DNA of 39,195 nucleotides from Planctomycetaceae bacterium (GCA_031267635.1 JAIRYX010000340.1:1-39195), one strand, 5' to 3'. Shown: positions 8,401 through 18,400, numbered from the stretch's first letter. Numbers and translations: made by a program. Notes: generated by a model not told the origin, from the letters alone.

Positions 8401-8429
8401 TTGACGATCTCAATTTGTCTGCACATAAT
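8401..8429 (+). promoter_or_regulatory. Sigma-70-type promoter of the first DUF1559 cassette
   Basis: TTGACG (8401-8406), a 17-bp spacer and CATAAT (8424-8429). The same boxes with the same spacing stand before the second DUF1559 gene at 13266-13294. The expected start is near 8436. An AATCACTGTGATT palindrome in the leader RNA at 8461-8473 is matched by ATCACAGTGAT at 13326-13336, and may be an operator or hairpin. Confidence 0.75.
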
Positions 8430-8517
8430 AAGCAGTAAGAATAGCTTACTCGAATGGCGAAATCACTGTGATTTTTGTCAGTCCATTTCAAAAAACTAAA
8501 ATTAAGGAATTTCAGCG

Positions 8518-8598
8518 ATGAAAAAGCTAAACAAACTGTTTGATTTTATTGAATTGCACCAAAATATATCGGGGTGGGGGGGTACGCAAAATGGCTAA
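8518..8598 (+). CDS. Conserved leader peptide, out of frame with the DUF1559 domain
   Basis: ATG 8518 follows AAGGAA with 8 nt spacing, the best translation start in this region. It opens [20 protein letters not shown] and stops at 8598 after 26 residues. The second DUF1559 gene has a homologous leader (13381-13455) with equally good ribosome binding. The leader crosses a G4-T-G7 tract (8571-8582). Moving one base back there (-1) continues straight into the DUF1559 reading frame as a fusion of about 447 residues. Alternatives are a plain regulatory leader peptide, an assembly error, or a phase-variable OFF state. Confidence 0.55.
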   Translation: MKKLNKLFDFIELHQNISGWGGTQNG

Positions 8599-9860
8599 CA
8601 TGCTATATTTTACGTGCGATTTCCCTCTTTTTTGCCCGTGTTATTGCGTGCATTTCTGCCCGTTTGGGAAAACTGTCTTTTGTTCGACGAGCGTTTACTC
8701 TTGTCGAACTTCTCGTCGTGATTGCAATCATCGGGATTTTGATTGCGCTTCTGCTGCCCGCAGTTCAAGCCGCGCGGGAAGCGGCTCGAAGAATGCAGTG
8801 TAGCAACAATGTCAAGCAACATGCGTTGGCAGTTCACACTTATCACGACGCCTACAACGCTGTTCCCGGTTTCGGTTGGGGAATGAACCAAAATTACTCG
8901 GCGCATGTCGGATTGTTGCCGTTTGTGGAGCAGCAAGCACGTTACCAACTCATTGAATCGGTGAAAGGAGATCATAATGGTCACAGTGCCGTTGTTAATC
9001 CTGTACGAAGTAACCCCTATTCGGACTTTGACGCTTGGAAGGATCCGATCAGCGTTCATTGTTGTCCGTCCGACGGCAATACCAGAAGCGGCGCAAATAA
9101 TTATACGGCAACCAACTACTGTTTCTCATTTGGCGATTTTGAAAACGAAATGTATGGACATTGTTATTCTGCAACTGGCAGAGAGCCGAATAACACACGG
9201 ACGTTTTTCCAACAAACGCGAAGCGGCGCATGGCAGGCGCCAACTTATGCGATTCCTTTATCATTGTCTTTTGCTGCGGCATCCGACGGACTGAGTCATT
9301 CAATTCTCATTAGCGAACGTGTCAGTAAACCTAATGCTTATCAGAACGGCGGTTCGGCGACTCAATTCAATTCCATCAAGGGAGGAATTCTTGGCGGAGA
9401 AACGGCAAGTTGGTCCAATCCGCAAACATGCATGACCTATAAAGATACCGGAAACACATACAAAACAACAGCGCCGGGAACGCCGCTTGCCGGTCAGGGA
9501 ACGTATTTTGGTTATTACGGTCATTGTTTTGCAAGATTCAATACGATTTTGCCGCCGAATAGCCCAAGTTGTGCCTATGCCGGAGGAACAGGATTACACA
9601 CCGATGCATCCTATTTACCGCCGACAAGTTATCATACAGGCGGTGTAACCGCTGGTTTCGCGGACGGTTCGGTAACGTTCATTTCCGACACGATTCAAGT
9701 GACATTTGGTTCAACAGTTCCGTCTGGAAACTACGGTGGTCAATTATGGTCAGGCAACACAATGAAAAAAGCAGATTATGCGTATTCCGGTTTATCGGCG
9801 TTTGGGCTTTGGGGTGCGATTGGTTCAATCAACGGCGGCGAATCTGCATCTATGCCATGA
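8574..9860 (+). CDS. DUF1559 prepilin-like protein, paralogue 1
   Basis: A major planctomycete family of exported proteins with a type IV pilin-like N-terminus: [17 protein letters not shown] begins about 40 residues in, with prepilin-type processing expected between A and F. The helix runs on into [20 protein letters not shown], the family signature. The C-terminal part has the DUF1559 ending ([20 protein letters not shown], the H/X-G-DG motif). The function is unknown; pilus, pseudopilin or surface roles are proposed for the family. The coordinate given is the first in-frame start (GTG 8574), but it lacks a ribosome binding site and lies within the G-tract. Translation more probably starts at ATG 8518 and shifts frame. 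A lipoprotein gene follows at 10002. Confidence 0.85.
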   Translation: MGGYAKWLTCYILRAISLFFARVIACISARLGKLSFVRRAFTLVELLVVIAIIGILIALLLPAVQAAREAARRMQCSNNVKQHALAVHTYHDAYNAVPGFGWGMNQNYSAHVGLLPFVEQQARYQLIESVKGDHNGHSAVVNPVRSNPYSDFDAWKDPISVHCCPSDGNTRSGANNYTATNYCFSFGDFENEMYGHCYSATGREPNNTRTFFQQTRSGAWQAPTYAIPLSLSFAAASDGLSHSILISERVSKPNAYQNGGSATQFNSIKGGILGGETASWSNPQTCMTYKDTGNTYKTTAPGTPLAGQGTYFGYYGHCFARFNTILPPNSPSCAYAGGTGLHTDASYLPPTSYHTGGVTAGFADGSVTFISDTIQVTFGSTVPSGNYGGQLWSGNTMKKADYAYSGLSAFGLWGAIGSINGGESASMP

Positions 9861-9874
9861 TGTGATGTGCCTTC

Positions 9875-9953
9875 AGGAACTTTGGGACACAAGGGACTTT
9901 CAGGACGTCGCAAGCGGCATGTCCCAAGAGTCTCCAATGTCCTAATTGTTCCT
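9875..9953 (+). terminator. Terminator-like hairpin after DUF1559 paralogue 1
   Basis: AGGAAC (9875-9880) pairs with GTTCCT (9948-9953), and GGGACA (9884-9889) pairs with TGTCC (9938-9942). The hairpin is followed by CCTTTTT. It stands between the DUF1559 gene and the lipoprotein gene, so it may reduce read-through. Related G-rich words recur at 15337-15421 and 30335-30367. Confidence 0.5.
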
Positions 9954-10001
9954 TTTTCCGAAAGTCTCGCGGTATTCCATTTTTAGAAAGATAATATCAA
10001 T

Positions 10002-10457
10002 ATGACTAAAAAAATGTTATTCAACAACACTGTTATGTTACTATTGCTCTCGCTATGCGGTTTGGGATGCAATCACGAAAGCCAGCTTTATGGACTTGTG
10101 CCGGTCGAGGGAATCGTCTATTATGATGGGAAACCGCTTGACGGTGCGGTTGTAAATTTTATTCCGAATCATCCTGACCAACGTTCCGCAGTCGGAACAA
10201 CAGATGCGACAGGAAAATTCGTATTGATGACGTTAAATCCGAATGACGGCGCGGCGCCGGGCGAATATCAAGTGACGGTTTCCAAAATGTCCGGCACAGG
10301 TTGGGAAGTATCCATGACGGAACAACAGTCGGCAAAGTCGAAAGACGATATAAAACCGCTGCTTCCCGTGAAGTATTCCATTCCCGCAAAATCCGGTCTG
10401 ACCGCAATTGTTCCCGTTCAAGGCGTGAAAGATTTAAAGTTCGAGTTAAAAAAATAA
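10002..10457 (+). CDS. Lipoprotein with carboxypeptidase-regulatory-like domain
   Basis: 151 residues. A lipoprotein signal peptide (LLLLSLCGLGC, lipidated Cys about position 23) is followed by one beta-sandwich domain of the carboxypeptidase-regulatory-like type: VEGIVYYDGKPLDGAVVNFI, then GTTDATGKFVL and APGEYQVTVSK. Such small lipoproteins follow DUF1559 genes in many planctomycetes, presumably acting with them at the cell surface; the molecular role is unknown. It lies 141 bp after the DUF1559 gene and 87 bp before the metallophosphoesterase, so the three may be co-transcribed despite the hairpin at 9875-9953. A second DUF1559-lipoprotein pair lies at 13381-15326. Confidence 0.82.
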   Translation: MTKKMLFNNTVMLLLLSLCGLGCNHESQLYGLVPVEGIVYYDGKPLDGAVVNFIPNHPDQRSAVGTTDATGKFVLMTLNPNDGAAPGEYQVTVSKMSGTGWEVSMTEQQSAKSKDDIKPLLPVKYSIPAKSGLTAIVPVQGVKDLKFELKK

Positions 10458-10544
10458 TAAAAAGAAAAGCAAAAGATAAAATATTGGACGTCCGTCCGTG
10501 TTACTTTTGCAATTTTTATGAGGAAAGAGCAAAAAGGAAATCCC

Positions 10545-11864
10545 ATGAAAAAACAGTCGATGGTTATTTTATTTGTGTTGTTTGCGGTTTGGCAGAATCC
10601 GGTAATATTATTGGGACAAACGTCCGGCTTGCCGCGTTTTGCGGTTCTTTCGGATACGCATTTTGAGAATCGGCGCGGCGAGGGGGCGAAGGTCAAAGTC
10701 CCCAACGCTCTGAAAAATCTGATGAATCAAAAAACAACAGTGGACGCGGTTTTTGTTGTCGGCGATTTGACGGATCACGGAAATCAAAACGAATACGATC
10801 AATTGGTTGCGACGTTTGGCGATAAACGTTTCATTCCTGAACATGTTGCCGTTTATTTGATGATGGGATTCAATCACGATAAATCTTCGTCAAGTGCAAC
10901 AGATGCGGTGAAAAATATCTTGGGTTCCACAGCAACAAACGCACAAAAAAACTTTTTGGAAAAAGTTCAAAAGCCGCTTCATCAATACGTGGAAATCAAA
11001 GGTTATCCGTTCATCACATTGAGCGAAGGCGGCAATCGTCCGAGTCCGTACAACGATGAAGTGAAAAAATTTTTGGAAGAGAAACTTGCCGACGCCGCGC
11101 AAAAATATCCCGATAAACCGATTTTCGTTTTTACGCATGTTCCGCCGTTGAATACGTGTTACGGTTCATGGAAACACGAAGGTTGGGGAACGGACGTTTT
11201 TACGCCGATATTGAATCGTTATCCGCAGGCGATTGTGTTTTCGGGACATTCGCATTTTCCGATTGGCGACCCGCGTTCCATTCATCAGGAAAAATTCACT
11301 TCGGTCAACGACGGCAGCACAACTTACAGCGAAGTCGAGCCGAACATTCTCAACATCGGAATTCATCCTGAAAATTACGACAAAGTGACTGAAGGTTTGA
11401 TTGTCAACGTTTTGGAAAACGGCAATGTAGAAATTGAGCGATGGGACACTTACCGTAACGAGGAAATTTTGCCGCGATGGACGATTGACGCTCCGCACGA
11501 CGGAAGTCAATTTCATTATACCAACAGCCGTAATGGGGTTACTTCGCCGGTTTTTGCCGAAGAAATCCAACCGACAGTGAGCGACGTCACGGAAAATTCC
11601 TGCACGGTAACATTCCCGCAGGCAACCGACAATGAAATTGTTCACCGGTATCTTGTCGAAATTCTGGACGGCGGGAAGGTGCTTTTTTCGTTTCGTAAAT
11701 TTTCGCAATTTTATTTGAATAGCGAAATGCCGGAAGAATTGCGCGTAACGTTTACCGATTTACCGCACAACAAAACGCTCTCCGCCCGCGTTACGGCGAT
11801 AGATTCTTACAACAACTCTTCAAAACCGATTCAAAGCAACGTATTCCAGACAAGCACAAAATGA
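10545..11864 (+). CDS. Secreted calcineurin-like metallophosphoesterase
   Basis: 439 residues. A signal peptide (MVILFVLFAVWQNPVILLG) precedes a calcineurin-like phosphoesterase domain with the metal-binding motifs in order: D37-x-H39, GD74LTD, a GFNHD segment in place of the usual GNHE, a THVPP histidine and GHSH. This is a two-metal hydrolase of phosphate esters, acting outside the cytoplasm; the substrate is unknown. Residues about 340-439 look like a fibronectin-III-type domain (CTVTFPQATDNEIVHRY then LSARVTAIDSYNNS). ATG 10545 is chosen because AAGGAAA precedes it at a proper distance and it leads directly into the signal peptide; an in-frame ATG at 10518 has weaker support. It sits directly behind the lipoprotein gene. 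Confidence 0.85.
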   Translation: MKKQSMVILFVLFAVWQNPVILLGQTSGLPRFAVLSDTHFENRRGEGAKVKVPNALKNLMNQKTTVDAVFVVGDLTDHGNQNEYDQLVATFGDKRFIPEHVAVYLMMGFNHDKSSSSATDAVKNILGSTATNAQKNFLEKVQKPLHQYVEIKGYPFITLSEGGNRPSPYNDEVKKFLEEKLADAAQKYPDKPIFVFTHVPPLNTCYGSWKHEGWGTDVFTPILNRYPQAIVFSGHSHFPIGDPRSIHQEKFTSVNDGSTTYSEVEPNILNIGIHPENYDKVTEGLIVNVLENGNVEIERWDTYRNEEILPRWTIDAPHDGSQFHYTNSRNGVTSPVFAEEIQPTVSDVTENSCTVTFPQATDNEIVHRYLVEILDGGKVLFSFRKFSQFYLNSEMPEELRVTFTDLPHNKTLSARVTAIDSYNNSSKPIQSNVFQTSTK

Positions 11865-11942
11865 AAGGAATTATACAACGGAATTTCCTTTTTATACAGA
11901 CAAGGGTTTATGCAATAAGTCTATTGGCTTATTGTTTTTATG

Positions 11943-12992
11943 TCAATTTTTTGTTTTGGATTTATTGGCTACATTTTTTAGTTTTGTTTTGGTGTTTGGT
12001 TTTGATTTGATTTTTGCAGGGAGGATTTCAAGGATTGGGATGTTGGCAAGCGTCAGGAGTTGTTCGATTTCTTTGCGAGGCTTGGGAACATAAAGAGCCG
12101 GAATATTGCCGTCGAGTTGAACTTCAACAGTGCCTAGCGTTTCCAATAATTCAATTCCCTCCTCAGTCATGTCCAAAGTGTTCCAATATTCCCGCAATTT
12201 TTGTATTAACAAGTACGATTGCATCACGACGAAAACATATCCGCGCGTTCGATTTTTCTTTCGCACATAAAGTAGGTCGTAATTCCAATTGACCGGTCTT
12301 GCAAGTCCGAAACGTTTCTTCGACCATTGCCAAGTCCTTGTATCGCGCATGAACGGACTCCTTGTCAAGCTCGTCAACGTTCAAACTCGTCGTCAAACAA
12401 TAGCAACCATCAAGTTTTGAAATCTCCTGCAACTTCTCTTGATCCGTAACAACACGAATCGTTCGTAACTTCTCATTGGTCTCCAATTGATTCCAACTTT
12501 GAAGATTCATCCGCCGTAATTTGTCGTTACAATAGCTCAACGCCGCCGATAATTTTGCACGCAGATGTTCGTTCAAATAAAGATTGCGCTCTGAAATAAT
12601 TTTATTAAGTTTCAACATCTTTGATTGACGGTTTTTGTTGATTTCGTCGGCGCGTATCGGGTTGTGTTTCACAATATATCGTTTGCCGTTATACTTCTTG
12701 CACTTGAAATTTCGGTTTTCACTGGCGTCGTTATACCGTAAACTCCAGTTTAATCTCCATTCGTAAAATCGAAAACTCAAGTGCAATGAGTATATCAAGA
12801 ATCATCTCGCTCAATTCTGTTCGCCCCAACCGGTGATGTTGAGAATTGTCGTTTTGATAATTTTTTTACCTTCGCGACAGGATTGACGCAAAAAATATTG
12901 CGTGTGGACAATACCTTTTTATCGACACGGACTGACTTTTCAACGTACATCGGATTTTCTGTTGTTGGAATGGAGGCATGTTGTTCGGACAA
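11943..12992 (-). pseudogene. Degenerate IS1634-family transposase
   Basis: Remains of a DDE transposase of the IS1634 group, read right to left. Positions 12992-12795 hold an N-terminal-like scrap (MYVEKSVRVDKKVLSTRN). The central catalytic part is missing. Positions 12798-12270 encode the family's C-terminal half (YIVKHNPIRADEI, KLDGCYCLTTS, VHARYKDLAMVEETFRTCKT, LELRP). A frameshift near 12266 moves the continuation (YVRKKNRTRGYVFVVMQSYL) into another frame that runs to 11943. No clear terminal inverted repeats remain. The element is therefore inactive. It separates the metallophosphoesterase from the second DUF1559 cassette. Confidence 0.82.
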
Positions 12993-13265
12993 GAAATTCC
13001 AGACGGGAACATCCCCATCCGAAACAAATCAAATCGCCGCAATAAGTTAACATAACACACAGGGTACATTAAACAACAATAAAATCATAAAGTTCAGAAA
13101 ATACACAATAAAAATTAAAATGATTATTATTTACTGGGTACACTTTTCGTGAAACTACTCTATTTCAAGCACAAAACGAAATTTCTATCAGAATAAAAGG
13201 GAACTTCCGTTAAAAAATATTTTGAAACTTTTTAAGAAAATTTCCTCAAATTCCAACAATTCCTA
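12993..13265. other. AT-rich intergenic stretch
   Basis: Between the transposase remnant and the second DUF1559 promoter I see only AT-rich DNA without coding signals. Its last ~60 bp (from about 13225) resemble 8365-8400 upstream of the first DUF1559 promoter, marking the left edge of the duplicated cassette. Confidence 0.5.
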
Positions 13266-13294
13266 TTGACGGACTCAATTTATTTGTACATAAT
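13266..13294 (+). promoter_or_regulatory. Sigma-70-type promoter of the second DUF1559 cassette
   Basis: TTGACG (13266-13271), a 17-bp spacer and CATAAT (13289-13294), identical in both boxes to the promoter at 8401-8429. An ATCACAGTGAT palindrome follows in the leader at 13326-13336. The equivalent upstream palindrome differs only in its central base and flanks. Confidence 0.75.
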
Positions 13295-13380
13295 AATATT
13301 CATAAAATAATCTGAACGACTAAAGATCACAGTGATTTTTGCCGTTCAATTTCAGAAGACTAAAATTAGGGGGTTCAGCG

Positions 13381-13455
13381 ATGAACAAAAAGTGCAACAA
13401 AGTGTTTGATTTTCTTGAATTGTGTAAAACTGTATCGGGGGGGGGGGGTACATAA
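13381..13455 (+). CDS. Conserved leader peptide of the second DUF1559 gene, with G12 tract
   Basis: ATG 13381 follows AGGGGG with 7 nt spacing and opens [20 protein letters not shown] followed by glycines, stopping at 13455 after 24 residues. It is homologous to the leader at 8518-8598 (shared FDF.EL and S-G). It runs through an uninterrupted G12 tract (13437-13448). As in the first gene, a -1 shift in the tract joins it to the DUF1559 frame, giving a product of about 403 residues. The two genes thus share not only the leader but the same frame offset. Confidence 0.55.
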   Translation: MNKKCNKVFDFLELCKTVSGGGGT

Positions 13456-13481
13456 AATGGCTAATAAGCCATTTTTTACGT

Positions 13482-14591
13482 GTGACTTCCCTCTTTTTTG
13501 CCCGTATTATTGCGAGCATTTCTGTCCGATTTTGGGAAAAATCTTGTGTTCGTCGGGCGTTTACGCTGGTCGAACTTTTGGTGGTGATTGCGATCATCGG
13601 GATTTTGATTGCGCTTTTGTTGCCCGCGGTTCAAGCAGCGCGCGAAGCGGCTCGAAGAATGCAGTGTTCCAACAACATGAAACAGTGGACACTCGCGCTT
13701 CACAATTTTCACGACGCGAATAACCGCTTTCCGGCAGCACAGCAAAGACTTATAGCAACCCAGTCACGAAACAGATTTTCTGCAACTTGCGCTCTTCTTC
13801 CTTATATGGAAGAGACGGCTCGCTTTGAGGTGTTGCAAACTGTACCCAGTCCTTGGCAACCCGGTCATGCCATTCTGGGCGAGTGGGTGTCTGCTATCCT
13901 CTGTCCATCGGATACAAACCGAACCCAAACAACATTAAGTGATGGCAGAGTGCTCACTCACGGTAATATCGTCGTAAGTTACGGTGATGGCGCTCATACA
14001 TTACCTACAGATCAAACCGGCAAATCAGCGGGAGATATTTCGTCGCGCGGTTTATTTTATTGGTACACAACGAAGTCATTTCAAGACGTTGTCGATGGTA
14101 CAAGTAATACCATTGTTATCAGTGAATCGGTTTCGCCCGAAACAAACGACACGAACAAAATCAGAGGCGGAATCGCTCAAGTTGGCTTGGATGAGGGTGG
14201 TTGGTGGTGGAATCCCGCTCTTTGTAAAGGAATACAAAATGGCAGTACATTTACCGGAACTATTTATACTGTCGAAAAACGCTGCAGTCGTTTTGCAGAC
14301 GGACTTACCTTATATACGGGTTTCAATTCGATTATGCCGCCCAATAGTCCAACATGTGCATTGGATTCAAGTTTAGAAAATTCGTCCGGGCTTTATCCGC
14401 CGACAAGTTATCATTCCGGCGGCGTAAATTGCGGCAGGGTTGACGGTTCTGTTACTTTTGTAACAGACACAGTTGATACAAACGGATTGCCAAGACATCA
14501 ACAAGGAAACTATTTGAAAGGACAACCTTCACCTTTCGGCGTATGGGGCGCAATGGGAACGCCCAGCGGAGGAGAATCAAAGAGTTTATAA
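13482..14591 (+). CDS. DUF1559 prepilin-like protein, paralogue 2
   Basis: The same architecture as the protein at 8574: [18 protein letters not shown], a hydrophobic helix, [20 protein letters not shown], then a diverged DUF1559 body ending in [20 protein letters not shown]. The body differs much more from paralogue 1 than the promoter-leader-helix part does. The given start (GTG 13482) is simply the first in-frame start codon and has no Shine-Dalgarno sequence. ATG 13381 with a frameshift at the G12 tract is the more credible origin. Prepilin-type cleavage is expected at A|F. A lipoprotein gene follows at 14841. Confidence 0.85.
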   Translation: MTSLFFARIIASISVRFWEKSCVRRAFTLVELLVVIAIIGILIALLLPAVQAAREAARRMQCSNNMKQWTLALHNFHDANNRFPAAQQRLIATQSRNRFSATCALLPYMEETARFEVLQTVPSPWQPGHAILGEWVSAILCPSDTNRTQTTLSDGRVLTHGNIVVSYGDGAHTLPTDQTGKSAGDISSRGLFYWYTTKSFQDVVDGTSNTIVISESVSPETNDTNKIRGGIAQVGLDEGGWWWNPALCKGIQNGSTFTGTIYTVEKRCSRFADGLTLYTGFNSIMPPNSPTCALDSSLENSSGLYPPTSYHSGGVNCGRVDGSVTFVTDTVDTNGLPRHQQGNYLKGQPSPFGVWGAMGTPSGGESKSL

Positions 14592-14640
14592 ACCGTATAA
14601 CAATTAACCTTTTTTAACAGACGTACTTTAAATTTCTGTA

Positions 14641-14763
14641 TACTCCTTCCACTTGGAAATTCGGTTTCCATCAAAAAAGAGACATGAGGAACAAAAGGGA
14701 CTTTTGGGACGTGATGAACGATCAACACTGTCTTAAAAGTCGAAATTTCAAGTGTGAGGAATA
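14641..14763. repeat. Imperfect inverted repeat between DUF1559 paralogue 2 and its lipoprotein
   Basis: Arms of about 23 bp (14641-14663, CCACTTGGAAATTCG; and 14741-14763, CGAAATTTCAAGTGTG) enclose G-rich words such as GGGACTTTTGGGAC. The arm sequence recurs near 4505-4525. It may fold into a large hairpin that reduces read-through, or it may be a MITE-like insert. Confidence 0.45.
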
Positions 14764-14840
14764 TAATACGTATTGTTTGCCCAACTGGTTTTTACGTTTT
14801 ACGGGTTTTTAAAGTACGCTCTGTCTAGGATATTTTATTT

Positions 14841-15326
14841 ATGAGAAAAATAATTTCCATTACATTACTTGTTTTTATTACATCAATGATCGGTTGTCGA
14901 GACAAATCACGTCCGGGAGATTTACCGGCGTTGTATCCTTGTACAATCACGATTACGCAAGAGGGTAAATTACTAGAGGGAGCGGCTGTAACATTTGAGC
15001 CGATTGATTCCAGCAGCGTAAAATATCGGGCTACGGCAATTACAGGCGTTGATGGCTCTGCAACAATGAATACCTATGGTTTTTCAGGGGTACCAATCGG
15101 AAAATACAAAGTTGTGATTGCAAAAATTATTCAGGATGACATTGAGTATAAACTGAATGAATCGACAGGCAAAAATGAACCGGTGAGTTACAAAAGATAT
15201 CGTACAGTTGAGCCACAATTTTCTTCAGCAGAGACAACACCTCACGAAATTGAAATTACCGGAAAAGAAAAAAAAGCAGAGCATATTTTCGACGTCGGAA
15301 AAGCAATGAAGACGTTAATTCCATGA
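14841..15326 (+). CDS. Lipoprotein with carboxypeptidase-regulatory-like domain, second cassette
   Basis: 161 residues. A short signal (ISITLLVFITSMIGC) puts the lipidated cysteine at about residue 19. The single beta-sandwich domain matches the first cassette in layout (ITQEGKLLEGAAVTFEP, ITGVDGSATM, GVPIGKYKVVIAK). It lies 249 bp behind DUF1559 paralogue 2 and converges with dnaE. The function is unknown; the repeated pairing with DUF1559 suggests the two proteins act together in the envelope. Confidence 0.78.
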   Translation: MRKIISITLLVFITSMIGCRDKSRPGDLPALYPCTITITQEGKLLEGAAVTFEPIDSSSVKYRATAITGVDGSATMNTYGFSGVPIGKYKVVIAKIIQDDIEYKLNESTGKNEPVSYKRYRTVEPQFSSAETTPHEIEITGKEKKAEHIFDVGKAMKTLIP

Positions 15327-15336
15327 GAAAGAAAAG

Positions 15337-15421
15337 AGAGACGATTGGGACTTGAGAAACTTCTGGGACAGAGTGAAACTGGGACAGGGATGAAAAGTGT
15401 CTCCAAGTCCCAGTTGTCTCT
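15337..15421. terminator. Large hairpin between converging lipoprotein gene and dnaE
   Basis: AGAGAC (15337-15342) and TGGGACTTGAG (15346-15356) pair with CTCCAAGTCCCA (15401-15412) and GTCTCT (15416-15421), with small bulges. It fills the gap between two converging genes and could terminate from both sides. Confidence 0.55.
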
Positions 15422-15440
15422 TGTCCTTGAACAAACTTTT

Positions 15441-18400
15441 TTACCCGCGTTTTTGCCAGTTGCTGCCGTTAGTCCGATAACTTTTATTCCCGTTATTATT
15501 ATGGAACGCGCGTTTTGGTGCGGCAATGAGTTTGTAGGACGATTCGCCGAGAAGTTCTGTAACACGGCGGCGCAGTTCCGCATTCAGCGTTATGCCGCTT
15601 TTACATTTCATTAACGCCAAACGTCCGTCATTGAATCGGATATTCAATTCAAAATCGCTGGCGCCGGGGTAACCGCGAACAATTTCATATAATTTCCGTA
15701 GCGTTTCCTCGCCATGCGATTCGCTGATGACAATCGTTACGCCGCGAGTCAACATTGTTTGCGCTTCTTCTAACGTCAATAAACGTTCCACCACTACATT
15801 CGCGTCGGAATCCGTTTGGCTTCGACTCTTGTCGATCTTCCCAGCCGCAATGACAACAGAATCGCTTTTGACTAAATGCGAATACAACGCATACTGCTCG
15901 GGCCAAATGATACCGCGAATCATTCCGTCCATATCTTCAAAATCGAACATCGCGTATTGGTTCGGCTTGTCCGGTTTCGGATTTTTTGTTGTCGCTAATT
16001 TGATGCTGTTAACCATTCCTGCTAATATAACTTCCGTACGGTCGGGCAGCGTCAGAGCTTCCTCGGTGGAATGCGACCGAAGCGACTTAAATTGCTCGCT
16101 GTATTGTTTGAGCGGATGAGTACTCAAATAAAATCCAAGCACTTCCTTTTCATACATTGATTTTTCTTTGTCCGGCCACTCGTCCACTTCGGGCAAACCG
16201 GTTATGGCTGCGGCGGTTTCCGGTTGCATATTCGCGTTTTCCTCTGCGTTCATTTCTTCAAACAAAGAACGTTGACCAATTGCGCGGTCGTTGGAAACTG
16301 TAATCGCCGAAAAGTACGCTTTATCTAAAATTTGCATCAGTTGCGCACGTTTGTATCCTAACGAATCAAACGCGCCCGCCTTGATGAGAATTTCAACCGT
16401 GGAACGTATGCAAACAGTATTGGGAACTCGCTCGCAAAAATCGAACAACGACCGAAACGGTCCGCCGTTTTTCCGCGCGGCAACAATCGCGTTGGCGGCA
16501 TATTCATTGCAGCCCTTGATAGCGATTAAACTAAAATGAATTTTGCCGTCTTTGACAAAATACAATTGATGCGAAGCGTTCACGTCCGGCGGAACAACTT
16601 CAATTCCCATACGTTGGCAATCTTCGAGATGCTCCACTGTCGAATCTTTTTTTGTAAAATTTCGATTGGAAATATCGCCGCATAACAGCGACGCCATAAA
16701 TTCCACCGGATAATGCGCTTTAAGATACGCCGTCATATACGCAATCAGGGCATAAGCGGTCGAGTGGCTTTTGTTAAAACCGTAACCGGCGAATTTTTGG
16801 ATCAGTTCAAAAAGATGCTCTCCTTCTTCTTTGGAAAGACCGTTTTTCTGAACGCCTTCAATGAAATCGCCTTTCGCTTTCGCAATCACCGCTTCTTTCT
16901 TTTTGCTGATTGCTTTGATACACGTGTAAGCGGCGGCAAGCGGCACGCCGCCCAAACGGTTCATAATCCGCATAATTTGCTCTTGGTAAACCATCACGCC
17001 GTGCGTTTCTTCAAGCACCTCTTTCATAATCGGATGTGGATATTCTGCTTGCTTACGTCCGTGCTTGACGTCGATGTATTGATCAACCATGCCGCCTTCA
17101 AGCGGTCCCGGACGATAAAGAGCTAACGTCGCGATGACGTCGCGGAAACTATCCGGCTTCATTCGCTGCAACAATTCGCGGATACCGCCGCCTTCCAACT
17201 GAAAAACGCCTTTCGTTTCGCCGCGACATAACAAAGCGTAAGTTTCAGAGTCGTTAAGCGGATAACGGTACGGATCAATTCGTTCTCCGGTGGTTTGTTC
17301 GATAATGTCAATTGCCTGCGACAAAATCGAAAGGTTGCGCAATCCGAGAAAATCCATCTTGAGAAGCCCGGCTTTTTCGACTTCCGCCATTGCCCATTGC
17401 GTTACAATTTCATCTTTATTTTGTACGCTTTGAATTGGCAGAAAATCGGTCAACGGACGGTCGGAAATCACAACCGCGCAAGCGTGCGTCCCTGACGATC
17501 GCGCTAATCCTTCGCAACCTTTGGCAAAATCAAGCAACTCATGCGCTTCCGTGTTTGAATCATAGAGTTTTTGCAATTCATCGTTTTGTTCAAACGCTTT
17601 TTTGAGCGTCATTTTCGGAGCTTCAGGCACAAGTTTCGTCACTTCATTGACAAACGAAAGCGGCATACCGAGCGCGCGTCCCACGTCTTTAATCGCCATC
17701 TTTGCCGCCATTGTGCCGAATGTGCCAATTTGAGCAACGTTGTCGTGTCCGTATTTTTCTTTGACGTAATCAAGAATTTCACCGCGGCGCTGTTGATCAA
17801 AGTCAATATCAATATCGGGCGCTTCGAGACGGTTTTCATCGAGAAAACGCTCAAAGAGAAGGTCAAATTCCAACGGACAAACGTGACTCAAATTCAGCGC
17901 GTAACAAACCAACGCTCCGACGCCGCTACCGCGTGCCGTCCGATGAATCCCGCGTTCTTCGGCAATCCGAACAAAGTCCCAAACGATAAGAAAATAATTC
18001 GGAAAACCGAGTTTTTGAATCACAGATAGTTCACGGTTGAGACGTGCCATCACTTCTTCGGAAAGTTCGCCGTTTGGCATTCGCTTTTCGTTTCCGGCGT
18101 AACGGTGTTTTAAGCCGATAAGACAAAGTTCCCGTAAATAGTCGTCGGAAGAATTTCCTCCCGGCGGAACAAATGTCGGAAAAAAGCGTTTTCCGAGTTC
18201 CAGGGACAACTCACACGAATCGGCAATGGTTTGAGAACGTTCTATCGCTTCGCGTTGATCGGGCAACGCTTGCAGCATTTGTTCGCCGCTCCGCAGAAAA
18301 AGCTGATCGGTTTCCATTTTCATGCGGTTTACGTCGGTTCGGTATTTTCCGGTACTGAGACAGAGCAAAATGTCTTGGATTTCCGCGTCTTCCCGTTTGA

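Noticed and set aside
8540-8803. Third-frame open reading frames at the start of both DUF1559 genes (here and 13406-13723) giving similar peptides (RGGGV.KMAN...[10 protein letters not shown])
   Set aside because: Their similarity follows from nucleotide conservation of the region; they continue as antiphase text across the pilin helix and lack a supported start.
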